Positions 1 through 6,929 are shown, counted from the first letter of the stretch. The stretch is 11,338 bases of DNA from Candidatus Woesearchaeota archaeon (GCA_018221165.1 JAAOYD010000017.1:1-11338), one strand, 5' to 3'. The notes: generated by a model not told the origin, from the sequence alone. Made by a program: numbers and translations.

Positions 1-299
1 GACATACCAAGACGTTTCGCGACCTCAGAAGTAGTAATTGGATCCTCACGCACGTACAAGACCATGAACACTTCCTGCTCACGATGTGATAAAGAAATGT
101 CAAAGTACTCTTCCTGCTCAGGCTCGAGCTTGAACTGCAAGTCATCAAGACGCTCAGACAGCTTCTCCATCTTCGCATCAAGCTCAGCGAGGTACTCATA
201 GCAGGACTGAATCTCATTCGTATTACCATTAATGGTATCGAGATGCTGGTCCATCTCCTCCTTCACCTTAGAGAACGCGGATTTGATACCGGTATTCAT
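1..299 (-). CDS. Coiled-coil plus helix-turn-helix protein (5' part; runs off the window)
   Basis: The first 99 codons of a reverse-strand gene are visible; the rest lies beyond base 1. The ATG at 299 is the first in-frame ATG after an upstream TGA, and no GTG or TTG lies between. Residues about 1-65 are hydrophilic and helical with heptad-like spacing (for example AELDAKMEKLSERLDDLQFK), suggesting a dimerising coiled coil. Residues about 69-99 (SLSHREQEVFMVLYVRED, then PITTSEVAKRLGMS) read like a helix-turn-helix of the winged-helix/sigma-region-4/LuxR type, where the 'EVAKRLGMS' helix would precede the recognition helix. By inference this is a DNA-binding regulator that dimerises through its N-terminus. 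The target is unknown. It is divergent from the METTL5-like gene, with a 163-bp promoter region between them. Confidence 0.75.
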   Translation of the reverse strand, partial: MNTGIKSAFSKVKEEMDQHLDTINGNTNEIQSCYEYLAELDAKMEKLSERLDDLQFKLEPEQEEYFDISLSHREQEVFMVLYVREDPITTSEVAKRLGM

Positions 300-328
300 C
301 TGCTGGAGAGCCTGTACTGTACGCTTTT

Positions 329-338
329 CAGATATACT
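329..338 (-). promoter_or_regulatory. Possible TATA box for the HTH gene
   Basis: On the reverse strand GTATATCTG is centred about 34 nt upstream of the ATG at 299, which would give a leader of about 8 nt. A stronger-looking alternative, CTTATAAATT, lies near 372-381 and would give a leader of about 50 nt. The choice between them is uncertain. Confidence 0.35.
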
Positions 339-430
339 ACGTCACCCCACGACGTCAGGAAGTGCATCACAGCAATTTATAAGCATTCTTGTCGTCAAAT
401 GATAGGAATTCCAGGTAGAGAAAAGAAAAC

Positions 431-439
431 CCTTAAAGA
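431..439 (+). promoter_or_regulatory. TATA box for the METTL5-like gene
   Basis: CCTTAAAG is centred about 435, roughly 27 nt upstream of the ATG at 463. This is the spacing at which an archaeal TATA box would start transcription at or just before the start codon, implying a leaderless mRNA. It also supports ATG 463 rather than the out-of-frame ATG at 443. Confidence 0.55.
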
Positions 440-462
440 ACCATGACACCTCCAGAAGCCCT

Positions 463-1077
463 ATGACAAGCAAGAGAGGCCTCGCTGTCGCGCTCAGCCA
501 ACTCAAAGGCTTTGAAAACGCAGACAGAGCGTTAGAACAATATGCAACAGATAGTGACCTGGCCGCGGAACTGCTCTGGCACGCATATATGGCAGGCCGT
601 CTCAATGGCACAGTCATCGATCTCGGCGCAGGCACAGGCATCCTCGCAGTTGGCGCCGCGCTTATGGGAGCGGACGTCATCGCAGTAGAAAAAGACGAGA
701 ACGCCATCACAATACTCAAAGAGAATCTTATGCTGTTCGAAGGGACCGAGAACGTGAACGTGATTCATGGAGATGTGAAAGAATACGCAAACAAGGGCGA
801 CCTCGTCATCATGAACCCGCCCTTCGGCACGAAAGAGAAGCACGCCGACAGGGTCTTCCTCGAACGAGCGAAGACACTCGCACCAATCATCTACACCATC
901 CACAAGAGCACAACAAAAGGATTCGTCCATTCATTCTGCAAGGACAACCGGCTCCGCATCACTTGGGAAGAGGACAGGACATTCCCGCTGAAGCGCAGCA
1001 TGGAACACCACAAGAAAGATCGCGAGCACATCGAAGTCACCTTATTCTGTCTCGAGCATCACGCGAAGAACGCGTAG
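463..1077 (+). CDS. METTL5-like rRNA adenine-N6 methyltransferase
   Basis: This 204-residue protein matches METTL5 and its archaeal homologues in length and motif order. The N-terminal LEQYAT box (residues about 24-29) matches the LEQY(P/A)T signature. SAM motif I is IDLGAGTGILAVG (about 53-65), followed by the acidic end of the next strand (VEKD). Catalytic motif IV is NPPFGTK (about 118-124), typical of exocyclic-amine adenine methylation. Downstream come the family-specific YTIHKST stretch and the closing HHKK...IEVTLF strand. Eukaryotic METTL5 makes m6A in the decoding region of 18S rRNA; an equivalent 16S target here is inferred. No TRMT112-type partner gene is visible in the window. The ATG at 463 fits a TATA box 27 nt upstream. 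The 3' end overlaps the convergent membrane-protein gene by 19 nt. Confidence 0.88.
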   Translation: MTSKRGLAVALSQLKGFENADRALEQYATDSDLAAELLWHAYMAGRLNGTVIDLGAGTGILAVGAALMGADVIAVEKDENAITILKENLMLFEGTENVNVIHGDVKEYANKGDLVIMNPPFGTKEKHADRVFLERAKTLAPIIYTIHKSTTKGFVHSFCKDNRLRITWEEDRTFPLKRSMEHHKKDREHIEVTLFCLEHHAKNA

Positions 1078-1460
1078 AGGCGTGCCACGGCGAAATTCAA
1101 GCCGAAGTTAACCAGCACGAAGATGAAGTAGCGGAAGCCAAAGAAGCCAATAAGTAAGGCAAAAACAAAGCATACCACATGATAGATAGCAAGTAGAAGG
1201 AAGACATTCTCCACCACTACCGCCAAGAAGCCTATAAGGATGGTTGCAGGAACTGTGAGCCACAAATACCTCATCTTACCAATCTTGGGAAAACTGTAGG
1301 CAACTGTCAAGACCAACGCAGCGAAGAATATATTCTCACCAGCACGCGCAAGGATAATCATACCGATAGGTGTCAAATCAAATCCTGGCAACTTAACGAA
1401 ACGGCGACCAAAAAAAGTCACGCCAAAATTCACCAAGCCAAAGAGCAGTGTGAGTAACAT
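1059..1460 (-). CDS. Small polytopic membrane protein A (tandem paralogue)
   Basis: This 133-residue, strongly hydrophobic protein has about five predicted membrane segments and few charges. It is clearly homologous to the neighbouring membrane protein B. Both start ML/MW-LLF, then share [FL]GR, F-[DE]-LTP, V-[AS]-Y, YLW[LI]T[VL]P, YH-[VA] and a closing R-[LI]-Y-[AG]-FF at matching positions. The family is not recognised; the size and multi-helix layout are loosely like MreD or ECF-transporter S subunits, but no diagnostic motif was seen. The ATG at 1460 lies about 26 nt after a TATA box, implying a leaderless mRNA and transcription independent of the upstream paralogue. The stop lies inside the convergent METTL5-like gene. 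Confidence 0.8.
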   Translation of the reverse strand: MLLTLLFGLVNFGVTFFGRRFVKLPGFDLTPIGMIILARAGENIFFAALVLTVAYSFPKIGKMRYLWLTVPATILIGFLAVVVENVFLLLAIYHVVCFVFALLIGFFGFRYFIFVLVNFGLNFAVARLYAFFA

Positions 1461-1482
1461 CAGCGTCAGAATCCACGAGCGT

Positions 1483-1490
1483 CTTAAAAG
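1483..1490 (-). promoter_or_regulatory. TATA box for membrane protein A
   Basis: Reverse-strand CTTTTAAG is centred 26-27 nt upstream of ATG 1460, so transcription would begin at the start codon. It lies between the two paralogues and touches the stop of the upstream one. Confidence 0.6.
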
Positions 1491-1493
1491 CTT

Positions 1494-1898
1494 TTAGCTG
1501 AAGAAACCATAGATTCGTCCGAGAACAACATTCACCGCAATATTCATCATCATGAAAAGGACGTAGCGGATGTCCAAATATTGATAGAGTACGTAGTTCG
1601 CAATCGCACCCACCGCATGGTAGAACAGGATGCAAACGAAGATATTCGGAATGAACATAGCAACCAAACCTGTCAACAAGGCACCAGGCAAGGTAATCCA
1701 CAAGTACTGCAAATCCTTCACACCAGTAGCCGCATAGGACACAGAGAGAAACAACGAACTCACCACAACCCCGTACTCGTTCCAAACAAGAATAGCAATC
1801 GCCGCAGGAGTGAGTTCAAAGGCGCTGAAATTAAAGACATGACGGCCAAGAAATGCAGCAATGATGTTCAGCGCGACGAAGAGCAGGAGGAGCCACAT
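1494..1898 (-). CDS. Small polytopic membrane protein B (tandem paralogue)
   Basis: This 134-residue hydrophobic protein has about five membrane segments and is a paralogue of the next gene downstream (shared LGR, FELTP, YLWITLP, YHAV and GRIYGFF). A TTG at 1913 could extend it by five residues, but ATG 1898 is preferred. It sits 26 nt from the centre of a TATA box, and the protein then aligns with its paralogue from the first residue. The gene follows the AAA+ gene by 31 nt but has its own promoter overlapping that gene's end. Function is unknown. The pair may form a hetero-oligomer or be a recent duplication with diverged loops; no catalytic residues stand out. Confidence 0.8.
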   Translation of the reverse strand: MWLLLLFVALNIIAAFLGRHVFNFSAFELTPAAIAILVWNEYGVVVSSLFLSVSYAATGVKDLQYLWITLPGALLTGLVAMFIPNIFVCILFYHAVGAIANYVLYQYLDIRYVLFMMMNIAVNVVLGRIYGFFS

Positions 1899-1918
1899 GC
1901 GCTGACGAAGCAAGGAGA

Positions 1919-1928
1919 TATATTAAAA
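1919..1928 (-). promoter_or_regulatory. TATA box for membrane protein B
   Basis: Reverse-strand TTTTAATATA is centred about 26 nt upstream of ATG 1898. It lies just past the AAA+ stop codon (1930-1932) and decides the start codon of the downstream gene. Confidence 0.65.
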
Positions 1929-1929
1929 G

Positions 1930-3489
1930 CTACTCCTCACGGACACGATTATCAATCTCCAGGAGGACACTATGCTGCTCAACACCCTGCTGCACTCGCT
2001 CCTCGCGCGCAGCAGCTACATCTTCAGCCAAGCTTTTCGCATAGGCATCCATAGTCGCCAGAACACAAGTATCATCAACAGTCTCGCCGAGACGCCGACG
2101 TTCTTCACGGAAGCTCTCAGGATCACGAGTGGGGTCAATACTTGACTCCCACAACGGTCGCAACGAGTCAAACCCTGGATCACCACCATATTGGCGATGG
2201 ATGTTCACCGCGATATTCTTGATGTCACGACCAGTATTCCCACACTCTTTGGAACGCTCTCCTAGTAGCGCTGCATCCTCAATCCTAAGCAAATCAAGCT
2301 CGTCAAAACCCTGTAACTCTTGAATGAGGAGCTGCGCATGCTCTTCCGGCGTCTCAGGACCGAGCGCCTGGAAAACTGCCTCGCGCAACCGATTCCTGAT
2401 ACGGTCAGCGATGCGGGAATAGTTGTTCGTGATAAACACGCCATGCAAGTTCCCAACGCGTTCGCGTTCCCAACGGGAAATGCCAGCGAGGAAAACACCT
2501 TCAATCTTCCCCTCCTCCACATTATGCTGTGTCTGGTCGGCACCATAGACTACTGTGTCAATCTCATCACCAAGGATAAGATGTACCTGGTCACGTCTTG
2601 CAGTTTGAGCGAAAATTTTCTCCAAAGCCTTCTTTCCACTATTTGCCATCTCAGTTTTGCCCGAATTGTCAATGTAGAGCCGATTCACCGGCGCAAGATC
2701 GAGGCGGTCAGCAGTCTCATCGGCTTCGTCAAGCAAGCGCTCCCATGTAAACGTCTTCCCAGTACCAGACGGACCATAGGTGAGGCTCGCCACAGGGATG
2801 CGCGAACCTGAAGCAAGCAAAGGATTCGTTCTCGTCGCAACATTATAATGCAGCACATTCCAGAGGATACGTCGCCCTTCATCCACAAGCTCAGTGTTCC
2901 CAACAACTTGTTCAAGACCGCCCTCAAGCTGAGAGGTCGGCCGCAAGGAGACACTGCTCGATTCCTCCAGACCAGCATAGATGTGCTCGCCAATTGCAAT
3001 GGGTTGCTTCTCCATTCGCGAGCGTAGCTCCGCCGGGAGCTGCGCCACGGAGTTCTGCGCCGCGCGATAGAACGCTGCGAGCAAGGCATCAGAATCGTTC
3101 CCACGCTTCCGCTCGTACTGCAAGAGCATGTCACCGAGGATCAGACGCTCACGCGTGGAATCAGACGCGCTCGACACCTTGAACGTCGGACGGTAACCGT
3201 TGATGCCGACGAGCTCGGCGCGCTCCGGCGTCAAAGTATCCAACGCGGCGAGGCCGAACGCGTATGCGTCGACTGCGATGTTAGACTCCAACGATGGAGC
3301 CACGTCAGCGAACGCCTCCTCGACAATCGGCCGGACGAGATCCTGCAAGGCGTAGAAGCGCGCCAACATGGCACCTCCCTCGCGCTTAGCGAGGGAGAGC
3401 CCGTAGCGCTGACTCAGTCGACCATAAGCCTGCGCAGTCCCCTCGACGAGACTACGCTCCTCAATCCGACACGCGCTCAATGAAGCCAT
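1930..3489 (-). CDS. AAA+ ATPase, last gene of a four-gene operon
   Basis: This 519-residue protein has a helical N-terminal region (about 1-185) of unknown family and then an AAA+ module. Walker A is GPSGTGKT (239-246). Walker B is LILGDEID with D308/E309. A sensor-1-like Asn pair is in VFITNN (N355/N356), followed by arginines (DRIRNRLRE) where an arginine finger is expected. TGRDIKNIA (419-427) resembles the sensor-2 helix of classic AAA proteins. The C-terminal 75 residues are charged and helical. All key ATPase residues are present, so it should be an active oligomeric ATPase that remodels or unfolds a partner. ATG 3489 shares one base with the previous gene's TGA (TGATG), so translation is probably coupled; an in-frame GTG lies at 3492. 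The coiled-coil protein, nuclease-like protein and membrane protein of the same operon are likely partners. Confidence 0.85.
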   Translation of the reverse strand: MASLSACRIEERSLVEGTAQAYGRLSQRYGLSLAKREGGAMLARFYALQDLVRPIVEEAFADVAPSLESNIAVDAYAFGLAALDTLTPERAELVGINGYRPTFKVSSASDSTRERLILGDMLLQYERKRGNDSDALLAAFYRAAQNSVAQLPAELRSRMEKQPIAIGEHIYAGLEESSSVSLRPTSQLEGGLEQVVGNTELVDEGRRILWNVLHYNVATRTNPLLASGSRIPVASLTYGPSGTGKTFTWERLLDEADETADRLDLAPVNRLYIDNSGKTEMANSGKKALEKIFAQTARRDQVHLILGDEIDTVVYGADQTQHNVEEGKIEGVFLAGISRWERERVGNLHGVFITNNYSRIADRIRNRLREAVFQALGPETPEEHAQLLIQELQGFDELDLLRIEDAALLGERSKECGNTGRDIKNIAVNIHRQYGGDPGFDSLRPLWESSIDPTRDPESFREERRRLGETVDDTCVLATMDAYAKSLAEDVAAAREERVQQGVEQHSVLLEIDNRVREE

Positions 3490-4595
3490 CACTGAACCGC
3501 TTTCAGCTGCATCCTCTGGCGGCGTTGATCGACGATTTTCAAGGCCGCGTTATAGTCTTTAGTCATCTCCTGCGACTGGTGCTCCAGAACGTTTTCACTA
3601 TTTTGTGAGCCATAGACCGGACCCACAACTGAAGGAGGTGGCACACGCTGGTAATCGATATCCCCGAGCCGCTGGACAATAAGACCGACGCTCTGGATCT
3701 TCGAAAGGTCTGCGGCCATCTGCTCTGAAGAGATGCCTCCATCCTCCTCTTCGGCAGCTTCCTTAATACGGTCATATTCCGTGAGGGCCTCACTGAGAAT
3801 TGCCCCGACAACTTGACGCTTATCATACAAGCGCACTGACTTGTTCTCAGCACGGACAATCGAATGCTCAACCGTCCCAACACGACGAATTGCGACACTC
3901 TCCGCAAGCTCAAAGTCAGTGACCGCTTTCACAAGACCTCGATGACGTTCCTCAAGACTAGCAACCAAAGACTCATCTTTCGCCTTATACGCAGCAGCGA
4001 GAGTCCCGTTAATTTCCTCTATCTCCCCCTGCGCTTCTTCGCGCGACTCGTGGCAGCAGATCATCCAACGTTCTTCCCGGAACTGTTCCGCGGTCTTGTT
4101 CGACGCATCATGGCGTGTCTTCTGATACTGGTCGTCAAGCCGCGCAGCTTCGCGTTCATTCCTCGTGATGACCTCGCCGATGTCTGACAAGACCACTGTC
4201 CTCTGCTCATCAAGGACGCCTTCGTTCAAGCCTTGTCTATAATTGTCTGCAAAGCCTCTCGAAAGAAGTCCGAGCGCTGAGGCTTTGAATCGTTCCGTCT
4301 TCGTATAGTGATCTGTGAAGTTCTCTGGTTCGAAGGCCTGTCGCTCCTGCAATGCGCTCTTCTTCTCGTTGTCAATCCATTCCCTGACAGCATCAAACGA
4401 GCGATTCCGCTGGTATTCATGTACCTTGTCCTCGGCTCCAACAGCGTCCCCTTCTGGGATGTGCTTGACGAGAATCTCTTCCCCGACCTTGTTCAGTTTC
4501 ATCCCTGGATAGAGGACTTTAATAGTCTCAGGGTCCCTGTCGTTGACATTAATACGTTGATCTTCAACAGCTGTTTCTAATTCAGATTGTTCCAT
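3489..4595 (-). CDS. Coiled-coil protein of unknown function, third gene of the operon
   Basis: This 368-residue soluble, highly charged protein has long predicted helices from about 140 to 285, rich in E, K, R and Q, that probably form coiled coils. A proline-containing linker follows (RVPPPSVVGPVYG, about 318-330), then a helical C-terminus. No signal peptide, membrane segment or enzymatic motif was seen. Cys180-Cys181 are the only cysteines. The start is well defined: TAGGAGGT lies 7 nt before ATG 4595, and its first bases double as the stop codon of the nuclease-like gene. The end overlaps the AAA+ start by one base. By inference it is an adaptor, scaffold or substrate of the AAA+ ATPase. 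Confidence 0.75.
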   Translation of the reverse strand: MEQSELETAVEDQRINVNDRDPETIKVLYPGMKLNKVGEEILVKHIPEGDAVGAEDKVHEYQRNRSFDAVREWIDNEKKSALQERQAFEPENFTDHYTKTERFKASALGLLSRGFADNYRQGLNEGVLDEQRTVVLSDIGEVITRNEREAARLDDQYQKTRHDASNKTAEQFREERWMICCHESREEAQGEIEEINGTLAAAYKAKDESLVASLEERHRGLVKAVTDFELAESVAIRRVGTVEHSIVRAENKSVRLYDKRQVVGAILSEALTEYDRIKEAAEEEDGGISSEQMAADLSKIQSVGLIVQRLGDIDYQRVPPPSVVGPVYGSQNSENVLEHQSQEMTKDYNAALKIVDQRRQRMQLKAVQ

Positions 4596-4602
4596 TGTTC
4601 TG

Positions 4603-4609
4603 ACCTCCT
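4603..4609 (-). promoter_or_regulatory. Strong Shine-Dalgarno site overlapping a stop codon
   Basis: AGGAGGT on the reverse strand lies 7 nt before the ATG of the coiled-coil gene. Its first bases are part of the TAG that ends the nuclease-like gene. The layout suggests translational coupling inside the operon. Confidence 0.75.
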
Positions 4610-5102
4610 AGTTCATTCCCAGTATGTAACGTGCTGATCTGTAGGCTGCGACCGGCAAGCCTGTTGGACTCGGTCGCATGACGGCTTCCACGATGAGCCG
4701 ACGTTTCAGAGCTTGCCCGTGCCAGACGTGAATGCCCGCTCCAATTGCTTCCTTGTAGGCAGGAGCTGTGAGTTGCGGCTGCGCGACGATGAGCCCTCGT
4801 GAGCGCGGAATTTCGCAGAGATCCAAGCGGTAGAGGAACTCTTGCACTTCGGTCTTCGGCACTGAGCGGCTGTAACTTTTGCATTCAACATACACCTTCC
4901 TGAACGTGACAGGACGTCGCGCGACGAGGTCGAAGCGAGGGGTGGGGATGTAGGCCTTCGATGGCCATCGCTTCCTCGCCTCGCCACGCGTCATAATCGC
5001 TGGCGTCCGTACCTGAGCTTCAATGCTATGGTATTGCAACGCGCTGAGGAGGAGTTCGATACTCTCCTCGAAACGACGTCCTTGTGGGTGATGTCCCGTC
5101 AC
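4608..5102 (-). CDS. PD-(D/E)XK nuclease-like protein (Mrr/restriction endonuclease-like)
   Basis: This 164-residue protein has the Mrr/Holliday-resolvase-type layout. An N-terminal helix contains FEESIELLL (acidic residues about 12-13), which corresponds to the FE...LL helix of Mrr_cat domains. A strand RFDLVA (D58) is followed by a strand VYVECK with E73-x-K75. A helix SVPKTEVQEFLYRL then matches the 'S..V...EV.EF' helix after the catalytic K. The metal-binding D/E/K set therefore looks intact, predicting a DNase. The C-terminal part (about 105-164) is basic. The start is GTG 5102, which overlaps the previous gene's stop by four bases (GTGA). No methyltransferase or recognition subunit is adjacent, so this is not a classical restriction-modification pair. 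Its place between a membrane-anchored protein and coiled-coil/AAA+ genes is unusual. Confidence 0.65.
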   Translation of the reverse strand: MTGHHPQGRRFEESIELLLSALQYHSIEAQVRTPAIMTRGEARKRWPSKAYIPTPRFDLVARRPVTFRKVYVECKSYSRSVPKTEVQEFLYRLDLCEIPRSRGLIVAQPQLTAPAYKEAIGAGIHVWHGQALKRRLIVEAVMRPSPTGLPVAAYRSARYILGMN

Positions 5103-5512
5103 TCTGTCGGCCCTGCAGTTCCCTGCGAAACATAATTGCCAGCCATCTGCTTGAATGCCTCAAAGCCGTTCTTCGCAGTCGTGCGCGCAGTTTCCACCTC
5201 TCCTTTAATGGCAAGGTAGGTGTTGAGCATGTCCGGCGTCTCGCTAGGGATTGCCCAAGCCTGCACTCCACCAGTCCCATCTTGACAGACAAGATGCGGC
5301 TGTCGCTCGTTCTCAACTACATATTGCTCAATGCGACAATCATCATTCGGACCGCCGATGGACAGGTATCCTGGCGTAACTGGCAAGTTGAGCACCTGCT
5401 TTGCTGATGGTTGACTGTCTCGGCAACCAGCGTACCAGATGCCAGCACCAATAACTGCAGTTGCAATACTTGCCCTGACAGGATGTTTCCGTATCGAATC
5501 AATGACTCCCAT
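5099..5512 (-). CDS. Membrane-anchored protein of unknown function, first gene of the operon
   Basis: This 137-residue protein has a short basic N-terminus (SIRKHPVR) and a single hydrophobic segment at about 13-29 ending WYAGC. The Cys at 30 is lipobox-like but lacks the usual small or aliphatic -3 residue, so a plain N-terminal anchor is as likely as a lipoprotein. The remaining hundred residues are hydrophilic with two cysteines (C59, C76) that could form a disulfide if the domain is outside the cell. No family is recognised. An upstream extension to 5632 is open but rejected: ATG 5512 has a GAGGTGAT Shine-Dalgarno site 4-11 nt before it and a TATA box giving a leader of about 15 nt. The stop overlaps the nuclease-like start by four bases. 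Confidence 0.75.
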   Translation of the reverse strand: MGVIDSIRKHPVRASIATAVIGAGIWYAGCRDSQPSAKQVLNLPVTPGYLSIGGPNDDCRIEQYVVENERQPHLVCQDGTGGVQAWAIPSETPDMLNTYLAIKGEVETARTTAKNGFEAFKQMAGNYVSQGTAGPTE

Positions 5513-5548
5513 GAATATCACCTCGGTGAATAAGCACAGGAGAGAACG

Positions 5549-5557
5549 CTTAAAGAG
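5549..5557 (-). promoter_or_regulatory. TATA box for the four-gene AAA+/nuclease operon
   Basis: Reverse-strand CTCTTTAAG is centred about 5553, predicting a transcription start near 5527. The leader would be about 15 nt and contain GAGGTGAT before ATG 5512. No other convincing promoter was seen inside the operon. Confidence 0.5.
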
Positions 5558-5604
5558 CCTTACCGCTGATTTATTGGACAGCCTACACACACAAGAGGAA
5601 AATT

Positions 5605-5647
5605 CCTGGAAATAAAGAAAAGAACCGAGCAAGGATAAAGATTATCC
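5605..5647 (-). terminator. Probable terminator of the NAD kinase gene
   Basis: On the reverse strand, just after the NAD kinase stop, GGATAA-TCT-TTATCC (5647-5633) forms a perfect 6-bp hairpin. It is followed by the T-rich tract TTCTTTTCTTTATTT (about 5624-5610). Archaeal termination depends mainly on the T-rich tract. Confidence 0.6.
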
Positions 5648-5659
5648 GGTTCGAACGTA

Positions 5660-6343
5660 TTATTTCGGTCTGAGGAGAAGAGCAGAAGTTGATTGTGTGA
5701 TAGTTATCGTCTCACCAGTCGCCAAAGACTTCTGGAAACGCTTGTTATCAGCAGCGACGACAGCAGGACCGCGTTCGATAGTCACTGTTATTGTACAGTC
5801 CTCGTCGATGATGAGCGGATCGATGTCTTTCGTCACGTTGTTGAGCGCGAGACCAATACCTTTATCGAAGGTGTCTTTTGTGATGCTATGGAAATACGCA
5901 GTACTACCGAAAGGAGTTGCAACGACAAGACCGTCACCAATGAGCTTGTCGAAGACGCTATTGCCATCCACAGCCACGGAAAACCTCATCGCATGCTCGA
6001 CGTTCTCGTTACGAATGATAATATCATTGAGAGCGATGAGTTTTTCGCCGTCAACCTCAGTCTCTAGCTTTATGAGCGTTTCCTTTTCGAACGTTCCTTT
6101 CTGCAACGCTTCAAGCGCTTCCTCAATCTCATGGTCGTTGCATTTTTGACAGGTTGGGCTCGCTCGGAGCGGAAGTTTTGGGACGCCAGGGAATTCGCGC
6201 TCGGCATGAAGAAGTGTACCGTCGCCACCATAGGTAAGGATTGCCTCGGGTGTTTTCTCATCGTAGACATGCCCATAGTTCTCGACGTGCGCTTTGCAGA
6301 ACGCGCAGGCGTCTTCATTCTTCGAGACTATAGCTAGCTTCAT
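5660..6343 (-). CDS. nadK: NAD kinase (ATP-dependent NAD+ 2'-phosphorylation to NADP+)
   Basis: This 227-residue protein has the NAD kinase signatures in order. The GGDGT loop is at 39-43 (TYGGDGTLLHAE). A LNDIIIRN strand matches the family 'LNE/D' motif. The glycine-rich IGDGLVVATPFGSTAY segment (about 137-152) matches the family's DG-x-x-x-STPTGSTAY. The C-terminal beta strands are present (CTITVTIERGPAVVAADN). The reaction would supply NADP+ for biosynthesis and redox defence. It is short for the family; the region after GGDGT is reduced and replaced by LPLRASPTCQKCNDHE. Cysteines occur as C13-x2-C16 and C65-x2-C68, an arrangement not part of the core NAD kinase consensus and suggestive of a zinc or redox site. 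ATG 6343 lies 27 nt from a TATA box, so the mRNA is probably leaderless. Confidence 0.88.
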   Translation of the reverse strand: MKLAIVSKNEDACAFCKAHVENYGHVYDEKTPEAILTYGGDGTLLHAEREFPGVPKLPLRASPTCQKCNDHEIEEALEALQKGTFEKETLIKLETEVDGEKLIALNDIIIRNENVEHAMRFSVAVDGNSVFDKLIGDGLVVATPFGSTAYFHSITKDTFDKGIGLALNNVTKDIDPLIIDEDCTITVTIERGPAVVAADNKRFQKSLATGETITITQSTSALLLRPK

Positions 6344-6366
6344 AGCTAGAGGAAGAAAGAATGGAA

Positions 6367-6373
6367 TTAAAAA
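6367..6373 (-). promoter_or_regulatory. TATA box for NAD kinase
   Basis: Reverse-strand CTTTTTAAT is centred about 6370, 27 nt upstream of ATG 6343. Transcription would start at the start codon, giving a leaderless mRNA. Confidence 0.6.
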
Positions 6374-6381
6374 GGTGGTGC

Positions 6382-6870
6382 TTAGGGTTGGAAGATGTCG
6401 CGTTCTTGAATCCTCAAATCGTTCGTCTCAGGATTATATGTGATATCATAACAACGCATATGAGGTGCGTCGAGATGCTGTAAATCAATATCTTCCACTC
6501 CTCTTTGTCTCAGTTCTGTAGCAAGCGCTTCGAGATCACTCTGAGTTCCTCCAATGAGGTGAGCAGTGAGACTCCCCGTATTCTCCTCACCAATAACCGC
6601 AAAGAGCTGTTTGAGCGCTTCTTCGGTGTGGAATTTTTTCTTTAGAAAATGGTCCATCCCTCTAATCTGATTCGTCGAGATAGCATGACCAAGCATGGCC
6701 TCCTTTCCATAATCAAGCACTATAGCTGTGCTGTTCGAAACACAACTGATTGTCGTTTCCGAATCGACCTGTGCATATCCAGTCGACTTGACCGGGCCAT
6801 TCGCCGAAGCAGTCACTGCAGCACCCATCATGAGCATCGCAGAAGCATACATAGGTGCGTGTCGTCTCAT
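6382..6870 (-). CDS. Exported protein with a CheD-like domain
   Basis: This 162-residue protein starts with a likely signal peptide (RRH, a hydrophobic run to about 22, then TASANG), predicting export. The rest resembles the CheD glutamine-deamidase fold. STAIVLDYGKEAMLGHAI (about 47-64) lines up with the CheD 'GSCVAV.LYD....GGMAH' segment. A helical stretch follows, then LTAHLIGGT (101-109), like CheD 'AKLFGGA', and a closing RCYDITYNPETNDLRIQ like CheD's 'VRFDP.TG.V.V'. The active-site His is present (H62). The catalytic Cys position is occupied by Ser47 or Thr48, and the nearest Cys is C43. No chemotaxis genes are nearby and CheD itself is cytoplasmic, so a chemotaxis role is unlikely. ATG 6870 is chosen over an upstream in-frame start at 6939 because of its TATA spacing and the signal peptide. 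Confidence 0.55.
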   Translation of the reverse strand: MRRHAPMYASAMLMMGAAVTASANGPVKSTGYAQVDSETTISCVSNSTAIVLDYGKEAMLGHAISTNQIRGMDHFLKKKFHTEEALKQLFAVIGEENTGSLTAHLIGGTQSDLEALATELRQRGVEDIDLQHLDAPHMRCYDITYNPETNDLRIQERDIFQP

Positions 6871-6891
6871 ATACACTCTAGATTCAACTAT

Positions 6892-6901
6892 CTTCTTAAG
6901 C
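6892..6901 (-). promoter_or_regulatory. TATA box for the CheD-like gene
   Basis: Reverse-strand GCTTAAGAAG is centred about 6896, 26 nt upstream of ATG 6870. This supports that start and a leaderless mRNA. Confidence 0.5.
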
Positions 6902-6929
6902 CTTGTGACTGAATTCGATAAGAGAGAGC

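Noticed and set aside
443..466. A 7-codon upstream ORF ending in an ATGA overlap with the METTL5-like start
   Set aside because: The best TATA box predicts transcription starting near 461, after this ORF begins, so it is probably not in the mRNA.
2320..2811. A 163-codon plus-strand ORF antisense to the AAA+ gene
   Set aside because: It lies wholly inside the AAA+ coding region with intact Walker motifs on the other strand, and shows no ribosome site, promoter or recognisable domain.
5513..5632. A 40-residue N-terminal extension of the membrane-anchored operon protein
   Set aside because: It would begin upstream of the predicted TATA box and has no ribosome site; ATG 5512 has both a Shine-Dalgarno site and the anchor right after it.
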